Below the pieces are notes generated by a model. That model made no database searches. It saw nothing but the letters and a program-made list of their open reading frames with translations, and was not told the DNA's origin. A stretch of 64,000 bases of DNA from Sphingomonas hankookensis (GTDB lineage: Bacteria; Pseudomonadota; Alphaproteobacteria; Sphingomonadales; Sphingomonadaceae): NCBI RefSeq assembly GCF_001619955.1, contig NZ_LQQO01000001.1, forward strand, positions 62,001 through 126,000, given 5' to 3'. Below are positions 43,529 through 54,487 of the stretch, piece after piece. A program made the translations under genes and the position numbers. How positions within the stretch are numbered: position 1 is the stretch's first letter; the number at the start of each line of letters is the position of its first letter.

Positions 43529-44117
43529 CTGGACGCACGAGGCGCGCCATGTCGGGCCGGTGGCGGGGGTGGACGAAGCGGGGCGCGGGCCGCTGGCCGG
43601 GCCGGTGGTCGCCGCCGCCGTCATCCTCGACCGCGATTGCGTGCCGGACGGGCTGAACGATTCCAAACAGTTGAGCGCGAAGCGGCGGGCGGACCTCCAC
43701 GCCCGGCTGCTGGAATGCGCGACGGTCGGCGTCGGGATCGCCAGCGTCGAGGAGATCGACCGGCTCAACATCCTGTGGGCGACGATGCTGGCGATGGAAC
43801 GCGCGGTCGACGCATTGGGGATGGCGTGCGGTATGGTGCTGGTCGACGGCAATCGCTGTCCGAACTGGGGCCATCCGAGCATCGCGGTGGTCGGCGGCGA
43901 CGCGATCAGCCTGTCGATCGCCGCCGCCTCGATCGTCGCGAAACAGACCCGCGACGCGATGATGGTCGAAGCGGATGCCCGGCATCCCGGCTATGGCTGG
44001 GCATCGAACAAGGGATACGGCGCGAAGGTGCATCTGGAGGCGCTTCGGACGCTGGGTCCGACGCCGCTGCACCGCAGAAGTTTCGCACCGGTCGCGCAGG
44101 CGTGTCTGACGCTTTGA
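43521..44117 (+). CDS. rnhB: Ribonuclease HII
   Basis: 198 residues. Starts with GVDEAGRGPLAGPVV (the first Asp-Glu of the active site), then ILDRDCVPDGLNDSKQLSAK and VVGGDAISLSIAAASIVAKQTRD with the remaining acidic residues. It removes RNA from RNA-DNA hybrids and misincorporated ribonucleotides. Its first codons lie within the end of thiD, an 8-bp overlap. Confidence 0.93.
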   Translation: MPDWTHEARHVGPVAGVDEAGRGPLAGPVVAAAVILDRDCVPDGLNDSKQLSAKRRADLHARLLECATVGVGIASVEEIDRLNILWATMLAMERAVDALGMACGMVLVDGNRCPNWGHPSIAVVGGDAISLSIAAASIVAKQTRDAMMVEADARHPGYGWASNKGYGAKVHLEALRTLGPTPLHRRSFAPVAQACLTL

Positions 44118-44146
44118 CCTGCGCGGTTTTGCGACGAACCGAGTGA

Positions 44147-45429
<1,283 letters not shown>

Positions 45430-45430
<1 letters not shown>

Positions 45431-46506
45431 TGTATCTGCGCCCGGTCCGCTTCGTCGACACGCCGGTCGGGCTGCCCGATGGCGGCGCGTTGCGGCTGGC
45501 CGGGGGGATGCTGTGGTTCGCGGCCTATGAGGTGACCGACCGGGCGGGATTGCGGATGACCGTGCCGGTCGAGCGGTTTGACGATTGGGTCGCGACGTCG
45601 CCGCCGGACCGGGCGGATCGTGCGCGCCAGCTGCATCGCCGGATCACCGCGCCGCGTCCGTCGTTGACGGTCGGCGAGCGGGTGCTGCGGTTCGACCAGC
45701 CGCAGGTCATGGCGATCCTGAATGTCACGCCGGACAGCTTTTCGGACGGCGGGGCGCATGTCGGCGATCCGGCAGGCGCGGCGGCGGCCGGGGTCGCTAT
45801 GGCGGCGGCGGGCGCGGCTCTGATCGATCTGGGCGGGGAATCCACGAGGCCGGGTGCCGCGACCGTGTGGGAAGGCGACGAGATCGCCCGCGTCGTGCCG
45901 GTCGCCGAGCGGCTGGCGGCGGCGGGGGTCGCGGTCTCGGTCGACACGCGCAAGGCGGCGGTGATGGAGGCGGCGCTGGCGGCGGGGGCGCATGTCGTCA
46001 ACGATGTGGCTGCGCTGGCCTATGATCCCCGCGCGCTGGGCGTCGTCGCCGCGAGCGGGTGTCCGGTGGTGCTGATGCACTCGCCCGCCCCGGCGCAGGG
46101 GCCGCATGCCGGGGACGGCTATGGCGACCCGCTGCTCGATGTGTTCGACTGGCTGGAGGCGCGGGTCGAGACAGTGGTTGCCGGCGGGGTCGACCGGGCG
46201 AAGATCGTCGTCGATCCTGGCATCGGGTTTGGGAAGGCGCTGTCGGACAATCTGGCGCTAGTGAACGGGCTGGCGCTGTTCCACGGCTTAGGCTGCCCGG
46301 TGTCGCTGGGGGCCAGCCGCAAGCGGATCATCGGCGCGCTGTCGAACGAGGCGCCGGCGGACCAGCGACTGGGCGGGTCGGTCGCGCTGGCGCTGGCCGG
46401 CGTCGATCGCGGGGCGCAGATCGTGCGGGTGCATGACGTCGCGGAGACGGTGCAGGCGATCCGGGTGTGGCGCGGCCTGCGCGATGCGGCGCTGGTGGCG
46501 CGGTAG
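45430..46506 (+). CDS. folP: Dihydropteroate synthase
   Basis: 358 residues. The catalytic TIM barrel begins near residue 95 with VMAILNVTPDSFSDGG and continues with LIDLGGESTRPGA and SLGASRKRIIG. It joins para-aminobenzoate to the pterin diphosphate in folate synthesis. About 90 residues precede the barrel, longer than the E. coli enzyme (282 residues in total), and show a small alpha/beta region of unknown role. Start ATG overlaps the ccrM stop (TGATG). Confidence 0.92.
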
Positions 46507-46575
46507 CCTTCCCGGTCGTTGCACAACGGCCAAGCCGGTGGATCAACTGTCCCTCCGTCCGCTATAGCCGGCCCC

Positions 46576-48915
46576 ATGGTTCGCGTACTCCTGTTGCTCG
46601 CCGCGCTGTCGGCATTGTTTGCCGATCCGGCCCGTGCCCAGCAGAACGGGTTCGACCTCGACGGGCCGGAGGTCGCGGTCAGCGTCACGCGGGGGGCGGT
46701 CGAACTGCCGGTCGCGGCGGTGCCGGCGCTCAGGGGCGGGGACAGGCTGACCGCGCGGGCGCTGCTGCCGGCGGACCAGTCGGCACGCTATCTGCTGGTC
46801 GTCGCGTTCCTGCGCGGCGCGACCAATCCGCCGCCCAAGGACTGGTTCTTTTCGGTCGAGACGTGGAAACCGAAAAAGGATGTGCTGACCGTCACCGTGC
46901 CGGAGGGCGCGGAGCAGGCGATGCTGTTCCTGGCACCCGAAGCAGGCGGCGGGTTTTCAGCGGTGCGCGGCGCGGTGCGGGGGCGGCCCGGCGTCTTCGT
47001 GCGCGCGGCGCAGGACCTGTATCAGGCATCGCTCGACCGGCAGCGGCTGGACGCATTCGTCGGTGCCATCGGACGGATCGGCGATGCCGCGCCCGAACGG
47101 CTGGCGAGCGCCGCCCCGGTACTGGCCGATGCGCTGCGCATCAAGCTGAACGCCGATTGCCTGCTGAAACAGCGGGCGTTGCAGGCGGCGTGCCTGACTC
47201 AGCAGCGCGACGCGCTGGTGTTGCAGGCGCAGCGCGGCGCGACACTGACCGAGACGCTGACCGGAGCACCGGTCGACCTGGCCTATCGCGTGGCCGCGAC
47301 GCGCGAGGGCGGGGCGGGCTATTACAGCCCCTATATCGGCCTAGCGCGCGATCTGGCCCGGCTGTTCGGGGCGTTTCGCAGCGCGCAATATCAATATCTG
47401 CCGGCATTGGCGCTGGGGCAGGGCGATGCGATCCACCTGCAGCTGAACAGCGCCCCGTCGTTCCAGAATCCGCGATCGGTGCTGGTCGCGCCGCTGCCCC
47501 CGATCGGCGACGCGCCACCGCCCTTGTGGCGATCGGGAGCGCAAGGGGCGCTGTGCCTTGCCCGGCCGGACCTCGTGCTGCCGCTGGACGATGCCGCGCT
47601 GCTGTTCGCGACCGATTACGCCCGCGACCTGACGCTGAAGGTGACGGCGGCGGACGGCAAGGTGTCGCTGCTGAAGCTGACGCCCGATGCCGAGCGCGGC
47701 GGGCTGGTGCTGGCGGGCGGGGCGTCGGTCGCCGGGCCGATCACCGATGCGGTGGTACAGGGCAGCTGGGGCTTCGACCGGTTCAGCGGGCCCCGCGTGC
47801 CGGCGCAGATCGACGGGCCGGGCGCATGGACGCCGCAACCCGATGCCAATGTGATCGTCGGGCGCGATCATCCGCTGGTGTTGCGCGGCGGTGCCTCGGC
47901 CTGCGTGTCCGGGCTGACGCTGCGCGATGCCGGGGGGCTCAGCCGATCGCTGACGTGGAAGGCGGCGGCGCCGGATGCGATCGAGACGACGTTGCCGCTC
48001 AGCAAGACCCGGCCGGGGCCGTTGACGCTCACTGTCGTGCGGCACGGGGCGGTCGCGCCGGACCAGATTGCACTGACCGGTCGGGCGGAGCCGAGCCGGC
48101 TGGACCGGTTCACCCTCCATCGCGGCGACAAGGAAGGGGTGTTGGAGGGTGCGCGGCTGGATCAGGTGGCAGGCCTGACGCTGGGCGGCGTGTGCTTCAC
48201 GGCCGGCGCGTTGACCCGGGTCGGTGAGGGGGACCGGTTGGTGCTGGTGGCCGAACAACCGCTGGGCGATGCGACCGATACGAGTGCCAGCGTGCAGCTG
48301 CGCGACGGGCGCAGCGCCACGGTCGCCGCGACCGTGGCGCCGTCGCGTCCCGCCGTGCAACTGCTCGACCGGCGAGTGGCGTTCGATTCGCCCGCGGGCG
48401 CACGGCCGATCGACTTGCCGGCCGGGCTGGTCCCGACGACCGCGACTCTTACCTTTTCGGCAAGGATCGCTGGAGGTCTGGGCGGACCGGACGACGGCAT
48501 CGAGATCGCGGCGGGCGACGTGAGCCGGCGGCTGACGATCGCGTCGGGCGCCGTGCAGCGGATCGGCGATGACGTGGTGGTCGCGACCATCGCCCCGCAG
48601 GCGGCGTTCGGCCCGGCGGTGTCGGGTCCGATCCGGGTCCGGGTATGGCGCGGCGGTACGGCGGGCGATTGGCAGGCGGTGGCGACACTGGTCCGGCTGC
48701 CGGTGGTGACCGGTATCGAGTGCCGCGAGAGCTGCACGGTGAGCGGGCGCGACCTGTTCCTGGTCGCTGCGATCGGGACGACCCCCGACATGGCCGGGGC
48801 GGTGACGCTGCCCGGTGGGTTCGTCGGAACGAGCGTTACCGTACCGCGTGGCGGCGATGGTGCTATCTATCTGAAACTCCACGACGCCGCCGACGCGGTG
48901 TTGCGGGTGCGCTAG
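46576..48915 (+). CDS. Large exported hypothetical protein
   Basis: 779 residues with a signal peptide (MVRVLLLLAALSALFADPARA). The rest is predicted all-beta in large part, with many short strands and paired Cys (CLLKQRALQAACL, CVSGLTLRD, ECRESCTVSG). I do not recognise a domain. It follows folP on the same strand after 69 bp and precedes a TetR gene. Probably periplasmic or surface-linked; function open. Confidence 0.7.
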   Translation: MVRVLLLLAALSALFADPARAQQNGFDLDGPEVAVSVTRGAVELPVAAVPALRGGDRLTARALLPADQSARYLLVVAFLRGATNPPPKDWFFSVETWKPKKDVLTVTVPEGAEQAMLFLAPEAGGGFSAVRGAVRGRPGVFVRAAQDLYQASLDRQRLDAFVGAIGRIGDAAPERLASAAPVLADALRIKLNADCLLKQRALQAACLTQQRDALVLQAQRGATLTETLTGAPVDLAYRVAATREGGAGYYSPYIGLARDLARLFGAFRSAQYQYLPALALGQGDAIHLQLNSAPSFQNPRSVLVAPLPPIGDAPPPLWRSGAQGALCLARPDLVLPLDDAALLFATDYARDLTLKVTAADGKVSLLKLTPDAERGGLVLAGGASVAGPITDAVVQGSWGFDRFSGPRVPAQIDGPGAWTPQPDANVIVGRDHPLVLRGGASACVSGLTLRDAGGLSRSLTWKAAAPDAIETTLPLSKTRPGPLTLTVVRHGAVAPDQIALTGRAEPSRLDRFTLHRGDKEGVLEGARLDQVAGLTLGGVCFTAGALTRVGEGDRLVLVAEQPLGDATDTSASVQLRDGRSATVAATVAPSRPAVQLLDRRVAFDSPAGARPIDLPAGLVPTTATLTFSARIAGGLGGPDDGIEIAAGDVSRRLTIASGAVQRIGDDVVVATIAPQAAFGPAVSGPIRVRVWRGGTAGDWQAVATLVRLPVVTGIECRESCTVSGRDLFLVAAIGTTPDMAGAVTLPGGFVGTSVTVPRGGDGAIYLKLHDAADAVLRVR

Positions 48916-48963
48916 TCCGCCGGGGCTTGTGAAAACGGCCAAAAGCAATATGTACCGGTCGTT

Positions 48964-49575
48964 ATGGAAAATGTGATCACCGCTGCACCCAAGGGGCGGC
49001 CACGCGAATTCTGTGTCGATCAGGCATTGGCGGCGGCGCTCGGCGTCTTCTGGTCCAAGGGCTATGAAGGCGCGTCGATGGCCGACCTGACCGAGGCGAT
49101 GGGAATCACCAAGCCCAGCCTCTATGCCGCGTTCGGCAACAAGGAGGCGTTGTTCCACAAGGCGCTCGACCTCTACGAGGCCGAGAAGTTGGAATATATG
49201 CGCAAGGCGCTGGAACAGCCGACCGCGCGCGCGGTGGTCGAGCATCTGCTGCGCGGCGCGATCGATGCGCAGATGAGCAGCTGCGATCCCAAGGGGTGCC
49301 TGGGCGTCATCAGCATGAGCGCGTGCGGGGCCGAGGCCGAATCGATCAAGGCCGATGTAATGCAGCGTCGCGCGTCGTCGCAGGCGGCGCTGGTCGAACG
49401 GTTCGAACAGGCGAAGCGTGAGGGCGACCTGCCCGAGGATGTCGATATCGCCGGGCTGACCGGGTATCTCTTCGCCATCTTTCAGGGGATGGCGGTGCAG
49501 GCCGGTTCGGGCGCGACGCGTGCCGATCTGGAACGGGTCGTGGCGACCAGTCTGATGATGTGGCCGGGGCGTTAG
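48964..49575 (+). CDS. TetR/AcrR-family regulator
   Basis: 203 residues. N-terminal helix-turn-helix (ALGVFWSKGYEGASMADLTEAMGITKPSLYAAFGNKEALF), then a helical ligand domain with Cys residues at SSCDPKGCLGVISMSACG. A TACCGGTCGTTA sequence just before the ATG is likely its own operator, so it is probably autorepressed. Related operator-like sites follow its stop. Ligand and main target are unknown. Confidence 0.88.
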   Translation: MENVITAAPKGRPREFCVDQALAAALGVFWSKGYEGASMADLTEAMGITKPSLYAAFGNKEALFHKALDLYEAEKLEYMRKALEQPTARAVVEHLLRGAIDAQMSSCDPKGCLGVISMSACGAEAESIKADVMQRRASSQAALVERFEQAKREGDLPEDVDIAGLTGYLFAIFQGMAVQAGSGATRADLERVVATSLMMWPGR

Positions 49576-49970
49576 CGTTCGATCCGGCATAGCTGGATCG
49601 ACGCGGCGCCGTGCCTTTACGCGACCGGATCAGGACCTAAATATTATACTACCGAGCGGTACAGAAAGTCGTTGACGAGTCGGCCGGCCGTTAATATACC
49701 AGTCAGTATAGAAGGGGCGGCCGACTCGGCATTGCCCGGCTTTCGCAAGGATGCCGCTATGACCGAACCTGTTTTCCGCGCGCCGTCCCCGTAACCGGAC
49801 GGCACGCCCAACCGCTTAGCTTCATCGACAGACCGTTTTCCGTCCTGACCATCGTGTCCGGGCGATCGATGGTCGGCGTCATCATCACAGCGCCACGGAC
49901 CCAACGGGGGCGGGCGGCGGCATCATCGTGCCGCCGGTCGGAGGGCGCTGGCCATTTCGGGAGGATATCC
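49576..49970. promoter_or_regulatory. Intergenic region with TetR-operator-like sites and a large inverted repeat
   Basis: About 395 bp without a clear gene. It holds TACCGAGCGGTA (49650-49661) and TATACCAGTCAGTATA (49695-49710), each an inverted repeat similar to the site before the tetR gene. The second lies in the loop of a perfect 11-bp inverted repeat (CGAGTCGGCCG 49676-49686, CGGCCGACTCG 49718-49728). A short frame MTEPVFRAPSP (49759-49794) follows; it may be the relic of a deleted target gene. Confidence 0.55.
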
Positions 49971-50402
49971 ATGGCCTATCTGCATTTTTCCGGCGATCCG
50001 GTTCTCGCGCCCTATACCGATGCCACGGTCGTGGCACCGGCGCGGGAGCGCAAGGCGTCGGCGACCGGGCTGACCGCGCTCGAATGGTCGGTCGTGGCGC
50101 TGGCGCAGCATGATCGCCTTTCCTCGCTGCGCGAGCCGTCGGCGCTGTCGATCGCGCTGGGCAAGGTGTTCGGGCGGGGCGGGCGGTCGCCGACGCTGGC
50201 CGATCCGAAGCTGGAGGCATTGCGGCGCATGGCGGTGCTCAGCTGGCATCGCGGCTTCGCGGTCCCGGCCGAGGAGCTGACGGCGTTCCTGCGCGCAGGG
50301 TTCACCACCGATCAGTATGAAACCATGCTCGCCAGCATCGGTGCGGCGCGCAGCCGCGACGAACGCGCCGCGCGCGACAAATGGGCGGTGTCGGGGCTGT
50401 AA
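49971..50402 (+). CDS. Hypothetical protein
   Basis: 143 residues, ATG 49971 with a strong GGGAGG site. Soluble, Ala/Arg/Leu-rich, with TGLTALEWSVVALAQHDRL and FTTDQYETMLASIGAARS. The ALEWSVVALA-type opening recurs in short alphaproteobacterial proteins, but I cannot name the family. It could be a target of the TetR regulator 250 bp upstream, or be independent. It stands 60 bp before the sirtuin gene on the same strand. Confidence 0.65.
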   Translation: MAYLHFSGDPVLAPYTDATVVAPARERKASATGLTALEWSVVALAQHDRLSSLREPSALSIALGKVFGRGGRSPTLADPKLEALRRMAVLSWHRGFAVPAEELTAFLRAGFTTDQYETMLASIGAARSRDERAARDKWAVSGL

Positions 50403-50462
50403 TCGTCAGTGGCGGCGTCCGACACCCTTCCGGACGCCGCTTCGGTCGCCTATGCCACGACC

Positions 50463-51167
50463 ATGCGTGCGATCCGTAATATCGTGGTCCTGACCGGAGC
50501 CGGCGTATCGGCGGAATCGGGCATCGCCACCTTTCGCGGCCCCGGCGGGTTGTGGGAAGGGCACCGGGTCGAGGATGTGTGCACGCCACCGGCGCTGCGG
50601 GCCGATCCGGCGCTGGTCCATCGCTTCTACGACCTCAGGCGCGCGGCGCTGGCGACGGTGGAGCCCAATGCGGCGCATCATGCGCTGGCGGCGCTCGACC
50701 GTGCATGGGCCGACGAGCTGCTGATCGTCACGCAGAATGTCGACGATCTGCACGAACGGGCGGGGACGGAGCGGCTGCTGCACATGCACGGCGCGCTCAG
50801 GTCCGCATTGTGCGCGCAGTGCGGCGCGCGCCAGGAATGGAGCGGGCCGCTGCCGCCGGGCAGCCGCTGCGGCACGTGCGATGCACCGGCGCTGCGGCCC
50901 GACATCGTGTTCTTCGGCGAAATCCCCTATGCGATGGACCGGATCGTCGAGGCGATCGGCGCGTGCGACCTGTTCGTGTCGATCGGCACGTCGGGCGCGG
51001 TCTATCCCGCCGCCGGCTTCGTCGAATGGGCGAACGATCGCGGCGCGGCGACGCTCGAACTCAATCTGGAGCGATCGGCCGGGTCGGACCGGTTCGACGA
51101 CAGCCGGCTCGGCCCGGCGGGCGAGCTGGTGCCCGCCTGGGTCGCCGAACTGCTATCGTCACAATAG
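50463..51167 (+). CDS. cobB: Sir2-family NAD-dependent protein deacylase
   Basis: 234 residues from ATG 50463 (a GTG at 50409 would add 18). Sirtuin motifs: VVLTGAGVSAESGIATFRG, TQNVDDLHERAG, catalytic His in LLHMHGALRS and a zinc site CAQCGA ... CGTCDA. The Tyr/Arg region WEGHRVEDVCTP is of the class that removes succinyl/malonyl as well as acetyl groups. It converges with the molybdenum hydroxylase gene and overlaps it by 9 bp. Confidence 0.9.
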   Translation: MRAIRNIVVLTGAGVSAESGIATFRGPGGLWEGHRVEDVCTPPALRADPALVHRFYDLRRAALATVEPNAAHHALAALDRAWADELLIVTQNVDDLHERAGTERLLHMHGALRSALCAQCGARQEWSGPLPPGSRCGTCDAPALRPDIVFFGEIPYAMDRIVEAIGACDLFVSIGTSGAVYPAAGFVEWANDRGAATLELNLERSAGSDRFDDSRLGPAGELVPAWVAELLSSQ

Positions 51168-53501
51168 CCGGTCGAGCGTGATCGGCAGGTCGCGGACGCG
51201 GGTGCCGGTCGCGTTGTAGACCGCGTTGGCGACCGCCGCCGCGACGCCGGTAATGCCGATCTCGCCGATGCCATGCGCACCCATCGGTGCGTGCGGATCG
51301 GGAATGTCGGTCCAGATCACGTCGATCTCCGGCACGTCGAGATGCACGGGGACGTGATATTCGGCCAAGCTGGGGTTCATGATCCGGCCGTTGCGTTCGT
51401 CGAAGTGCGTTTCCTCCATCAACGCCATGCCCAGCCCCATGACGATGCCGCCCCTGAACTGGCTGGCGGCGGTGCGGGGGTTGAGGATGCGGCCGCAGTC
51501 GAACGAGCCGAGGAAGCGGCGGATACGGATCTCGCCGGTGACGCGGTTGACGCCGACTTCGCAGAACAGGGCGCTGTGCGAATGCATCGACCAGTGCATG
51601 AATTCGAACGGCATCGATCCGGCCTTGGTCACGCTGACGCTATCACGCTGCGCTCGGGCGAGGATCGAGGCGTAGCGTTCGCGCCGGGTCGGGTCATCCA
51701 GCTTCGCAAGCGCGCCGCCGTCGCTGCCGACCTCGTCCGCCGACAGGCCGGCCAGCGGGGAGTCGTTGCCGGCCAGCTTCAGCAGGGTCGTCACCAGTTC
51801 GGCATGCGCCGACATGACCGCCGCGCCGATCGCGGCGGTCTGTTGCGAACCGCCGGCCATGATCGCGCCGGGAATGTCGCTGTCGCCATAGCCAACCTCG
51901 ACATGATCCAGCGGAAGGCCGAGGCGTTCGGCGGCGACGATCGCGGTTGTGGTCGCGGTGCCCATGCCCATTTCGGCGGCGGCGACCTCTACCTTCGCAT
52001 AGATCTCATCGCCTGCGCGGCGCAGCGTGATGCGCGCCTTGGCCCCGGGCATGCGGTAATAGGGATAGGTGCCGGTCGCGCAACCCATGCCGATCTGCCA
52101 TTCGCCCTCGCTCCGGGCGCCGGGGGCGGCGGGGCGGGCGTCCCAGCCGAAGCGCTGCGCCCCGTCACGCCAGGCCTGTACGATATGGCGCGAGGAGAAG
52201 GGCAGGCCGCTGGTCGGGTCCTTGTCCGGCTCGTTGCGGATGCGCAGTTCGACCGGATCGATGCCCAGGTCGACCGCCAGCTCGTCGATCGCCGATTCCA
52301 GCGCGAACGTGCCGACCGCCTCGCCCGGCGCGCGCATGAAGGTGTTGGCGATCATGTTCATCCGCGCCACGTCGACCTGCAGCAGCAGGTTCGGCACGGC
52401 ATAGGCGCTGCGGGTGCCGAGGATGAACGGTTCGGGCATGGCGTTGTGCGGCGTCATCACCGACAGGCCGGTATGGACCAGCGCCTCGAACCGGCCGTCC
52501 GCGCTCGCGCCGATCGCCACCCGTTGTTCGGTCAGCGTGCGTCCGCCGACGGTGCGGTACATCCCCTCGCGCGACAGGGCGATGCGGACCGGCCGACCGG
52601 ACAGGCGTGCGGCGGCGGCGGCGATCACCTGATGATCCCACAGCCCCTTGCAGCCGAAACCGCCCCCGACATAGGGCGAGGTCAGGCGGACCTGGTCGGG
52701 CTTCAATCCGAAGACGTCGGCCATGGTCTGCGCCTGCTGCGTCACCATCTGGCTGGCGTCGCGAATGATCAGACGGTCGCCGTCCCATTTCAGCGTCGCG
52801 GCATGGGGTTCGATCGGGTTGTGGTTGTGGCGCGGCGTGCGATAGCGCTGGTCGACCCGGTGCGCCGCCTTTGCCAGCGCCCCCTCCGCATCGCCGATCG
52901 CGTTGCGCAGCGGCTGGCCCATGAACAGCGCCTGTTCGGTGCCGTTCGCCTTTGCCGTGGCAAGGTCGGTGGTCGACGGCGCTGCGGCATAGGTCACGTC
53001 GAGCAGCGCGACGGCGTGATCCGCCTGTTGCTGCGTTTCGGCCAGGACGCAGGCGACCGGCTGCCCGTTCCAGTGGATGCGGTCGTCCTGGAAGATGGCG
53101 AGGTCGTGGGGACCGACGGCGCTCGGCGAACTGCCGAACATCGGCGCCTTGGCCATGTGCGGGGCGTTGCGATGGGTCATCACCAGCAAGACGCCCGGCG
53201 CCGCCTCCGCCGCCTGCGTATCGATCGCCGCGATCCGTCCGCGCGCGATCGTCGAATAGGCAAGCGCGGCATAGACCATGCCATCGAAGCGGTGCTCCGC
53301 CGCGAAGGCCGCGCCGCCGGTCACCTTCAGATTGCCGTCGAGGCGCGAGACGGGCTTGCCGATCAAACCGTGCTTGCGCGCGATCAGCGGGTCGGGGGTG
53401 CCACCGGGCATCCAGCGGTCGGGGGCGAGCGGCACGACCTTTTGCAGCGTACCCATCACCAGCCCCTGCATCTTCTGCTTGGCGGAATCGACAATGCTCA
53501 T
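51159..53501 (-). CDS. Molybdenum hydroxylase large subunit (aldehyde oxidoreductase type)
   Basis: 780 residues. The molybdopterin cofactor subunit of the xanthine dehydrogenase/aldehyde oxidase family: KPVSRLDGNLKVTGGAAFAAEH start, VGGGFGCKGLWDHQV and the catalytic Glu in AHGIGEIGITGVAAAVANA near the C-terminus. Gene order Fe-S, FAD, Moco resembles PaoABC aldehyde oxidoreductase. Natural substrate unknown. Start ATG overlaps the FAD gene's stop by ATGA. Confidence 0.9.
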   Translation of the reverse strand: MSIVDSAKQKMQGLVMGTLQKVVPLAPDRWMPGGTPDPLIARKHGLIGKPVSRLDGNLKVTGGAAFAAEHRFDGMVYAALAYSTIARGRIAAIDTQAAEAAPGVLLVMTHRNAPHMAKAPMFGSSPSAVGPHDLAIFQDDRIHWNGQPVACVLAETQQQADHAVALLDVTYAAAPSTTDLATAKANGTEQALFMGQPLRNAIGDAEGALAKAAHRVDQRYRTPRHNHNPIEPHAATLKWDGDRLIIRDASQMVTQQAQTMADVFGLKPDQVRLTSPYVGGGFGCKGLWDHQVIAAAAARLSGRPVRIALSREGMYRTVGGRTLTEQRVAIGASADGRFEALVHTGLSVMTPHNAMPEPFILGTRSAYAVPNLLLQVDVARMNMIANTFMRAPGEAVGTFALESAIDELAVDLGIDPVELRIRNEPDKDPTSGLPFSSRHIVQAWRDGAQRFGWDARPAAPGARSEGEWQIGMGCATGTYPYYRMPGAKARITLRRAGDEIYAKVEVAAAEMGMGTATTTAIVAAERLGLPLDHVEVGYGDSDIPGAIMAGGSQQTAAIGAAVMSAHAELVTTLLKLAGNDSPLAGLSADEVGSDGGALAKLDDPTRRERYASILARAQRDSVSVTKAGSMPFEFMHWSMHSHSALFCEVGVNRVTGEIRIRRFLGSFDCGRILNPRTAASQFRGGIVMGLGMALMEETHFDERNGRIMNPSLAEYHVPVHLDVPEIDVIWTDIPDPHAPMGAHGIGEIGITGVAAAVANAVYNATGTRVRDLPITLDRLL

Positions 53502-54487
53502 GCCGCTTCTCCCTTGGTCAGCGCGCCCAGCACGGCGGCCATCGTCCGGCCGGCCAGTGCCGGTTTGAAGCCGTTGTCCCGCAGCGGCTGTGCATCGGCA
53601 AATTCGGCGGCGGCGGCGTCGAGGAACGCCTGATGACCGGCCGGGCGCCCGCGCAGCATCGTCTCAGCGGTCGAGGCGCGCCACGGTTTGTGCGCGACGC
53701 CGCCGAACGCGATGCGCAGGTCGGCGATGCGGTCGCCGTCCATCTCGACTGCCGCCGCGACCGAGACGAGCGCGAAGGCATAGCTCGAACGGTCGCGGAC
53801 CTTGCGATAGGTCGAATTCGCACCGAAGCGCAGCGGCGGCAGCTCGATCGCGGTGACGAGGTCGCCGGGCTCCAGCACCGTATCCCGATCCGGCCGGTCG
53901 CCGGGCAGGCGGTGCAACTCGGCAAGTGGCAACGTCCGCGATCCCGTCGCGCCGTCGACATGGACGATGGCGTCCAGCGCGGTCAGCGCGACGCACATGT
54001 CGGACGGGTGCGTCGCGACACAGGCGTCGGACGCCCCCAGCACGGCATGGATGCGGTTGAACCCGCCCAGCGCGTCGCAACCGGTGCCGGGCGCACGCTT
54101 GTTACAGCGCGACCCTTCGGCATCGTAGAAATAGGTGCAGCGCGTCCGCTGGAGCAGGTTGCCGCCGACCGTCGCCATGTTGCGGATCTGCGCCGACGCC
54201 CCGGCCAAGATCGCGCGGGTCAGCATCGGGTAGCGGCGGCGCACCAGCCGATGTTCGGCGAGCGCGGTGTTGCGCGTGGCGGCTCCGATCATCAACCCGC
54301 CCTCGGCGGTTTCGTCGATCGCGGCGGGCAGGGCGCTGACATCGACCAGCATCGACGGTTCGGCCAGCCGCTCGCGCATCAGGTCGACGAGATTGGTGCC
54401 GCCGCCGAGATAGGCGGCACCGTTCGCGCCGCCCATCCGCTGCGCCTCGGCACGATCGGTGGCGCGGGCATAGGTGAACGGGGTCAT
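53498..54487 (-). CDS. Molybdenum hydroxylase FAD subunit
   Basis: 329 residues. FAD-binding domain of the CO-dehydrogenase/xanthine-dehydrogenase type: AYLGGGTNLVDLMRERL and ATVGGNLLQRTRCTYFYD, with Cys residues (RCTYFYDAEGSRCNKRAPGTGC) that in PaoB-like subunits bind an extra 4Fe-4S cluster. It passes electrons from the Fe-S subunit to an acceptor. Overlaps both partner genes by ATGA. Confidence 0.9.
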   Translation of the reverse strand: MTPFTYARATDRAEAQRMGGANGAAYLGGGTNLVDLMRERLAEPSMLVDVSALPAAIDETAEGGLMIGAATRNTALAEHRLVRRRYPMLTRAILAGASAQIRNMATVGGNLLQRTRCTYFYDAEGSRCNKRAPGTGCDALGGFNRIHAVLGASDACVATHPSDMCVALTALDAIVHVDGATGSRTLPLAELHRLPGDRPDRDTVLEPGDLVTAIELPPLRFGANSTYRKVRDRSSYAFALVSVAAAVEMDGDRIADLRIAFGGVAHKPWRASTAETMLRGRPAGHQAFLDAAAAEFADAQPLRDNGFKPALAGRTMAAVLGALTKGEAA

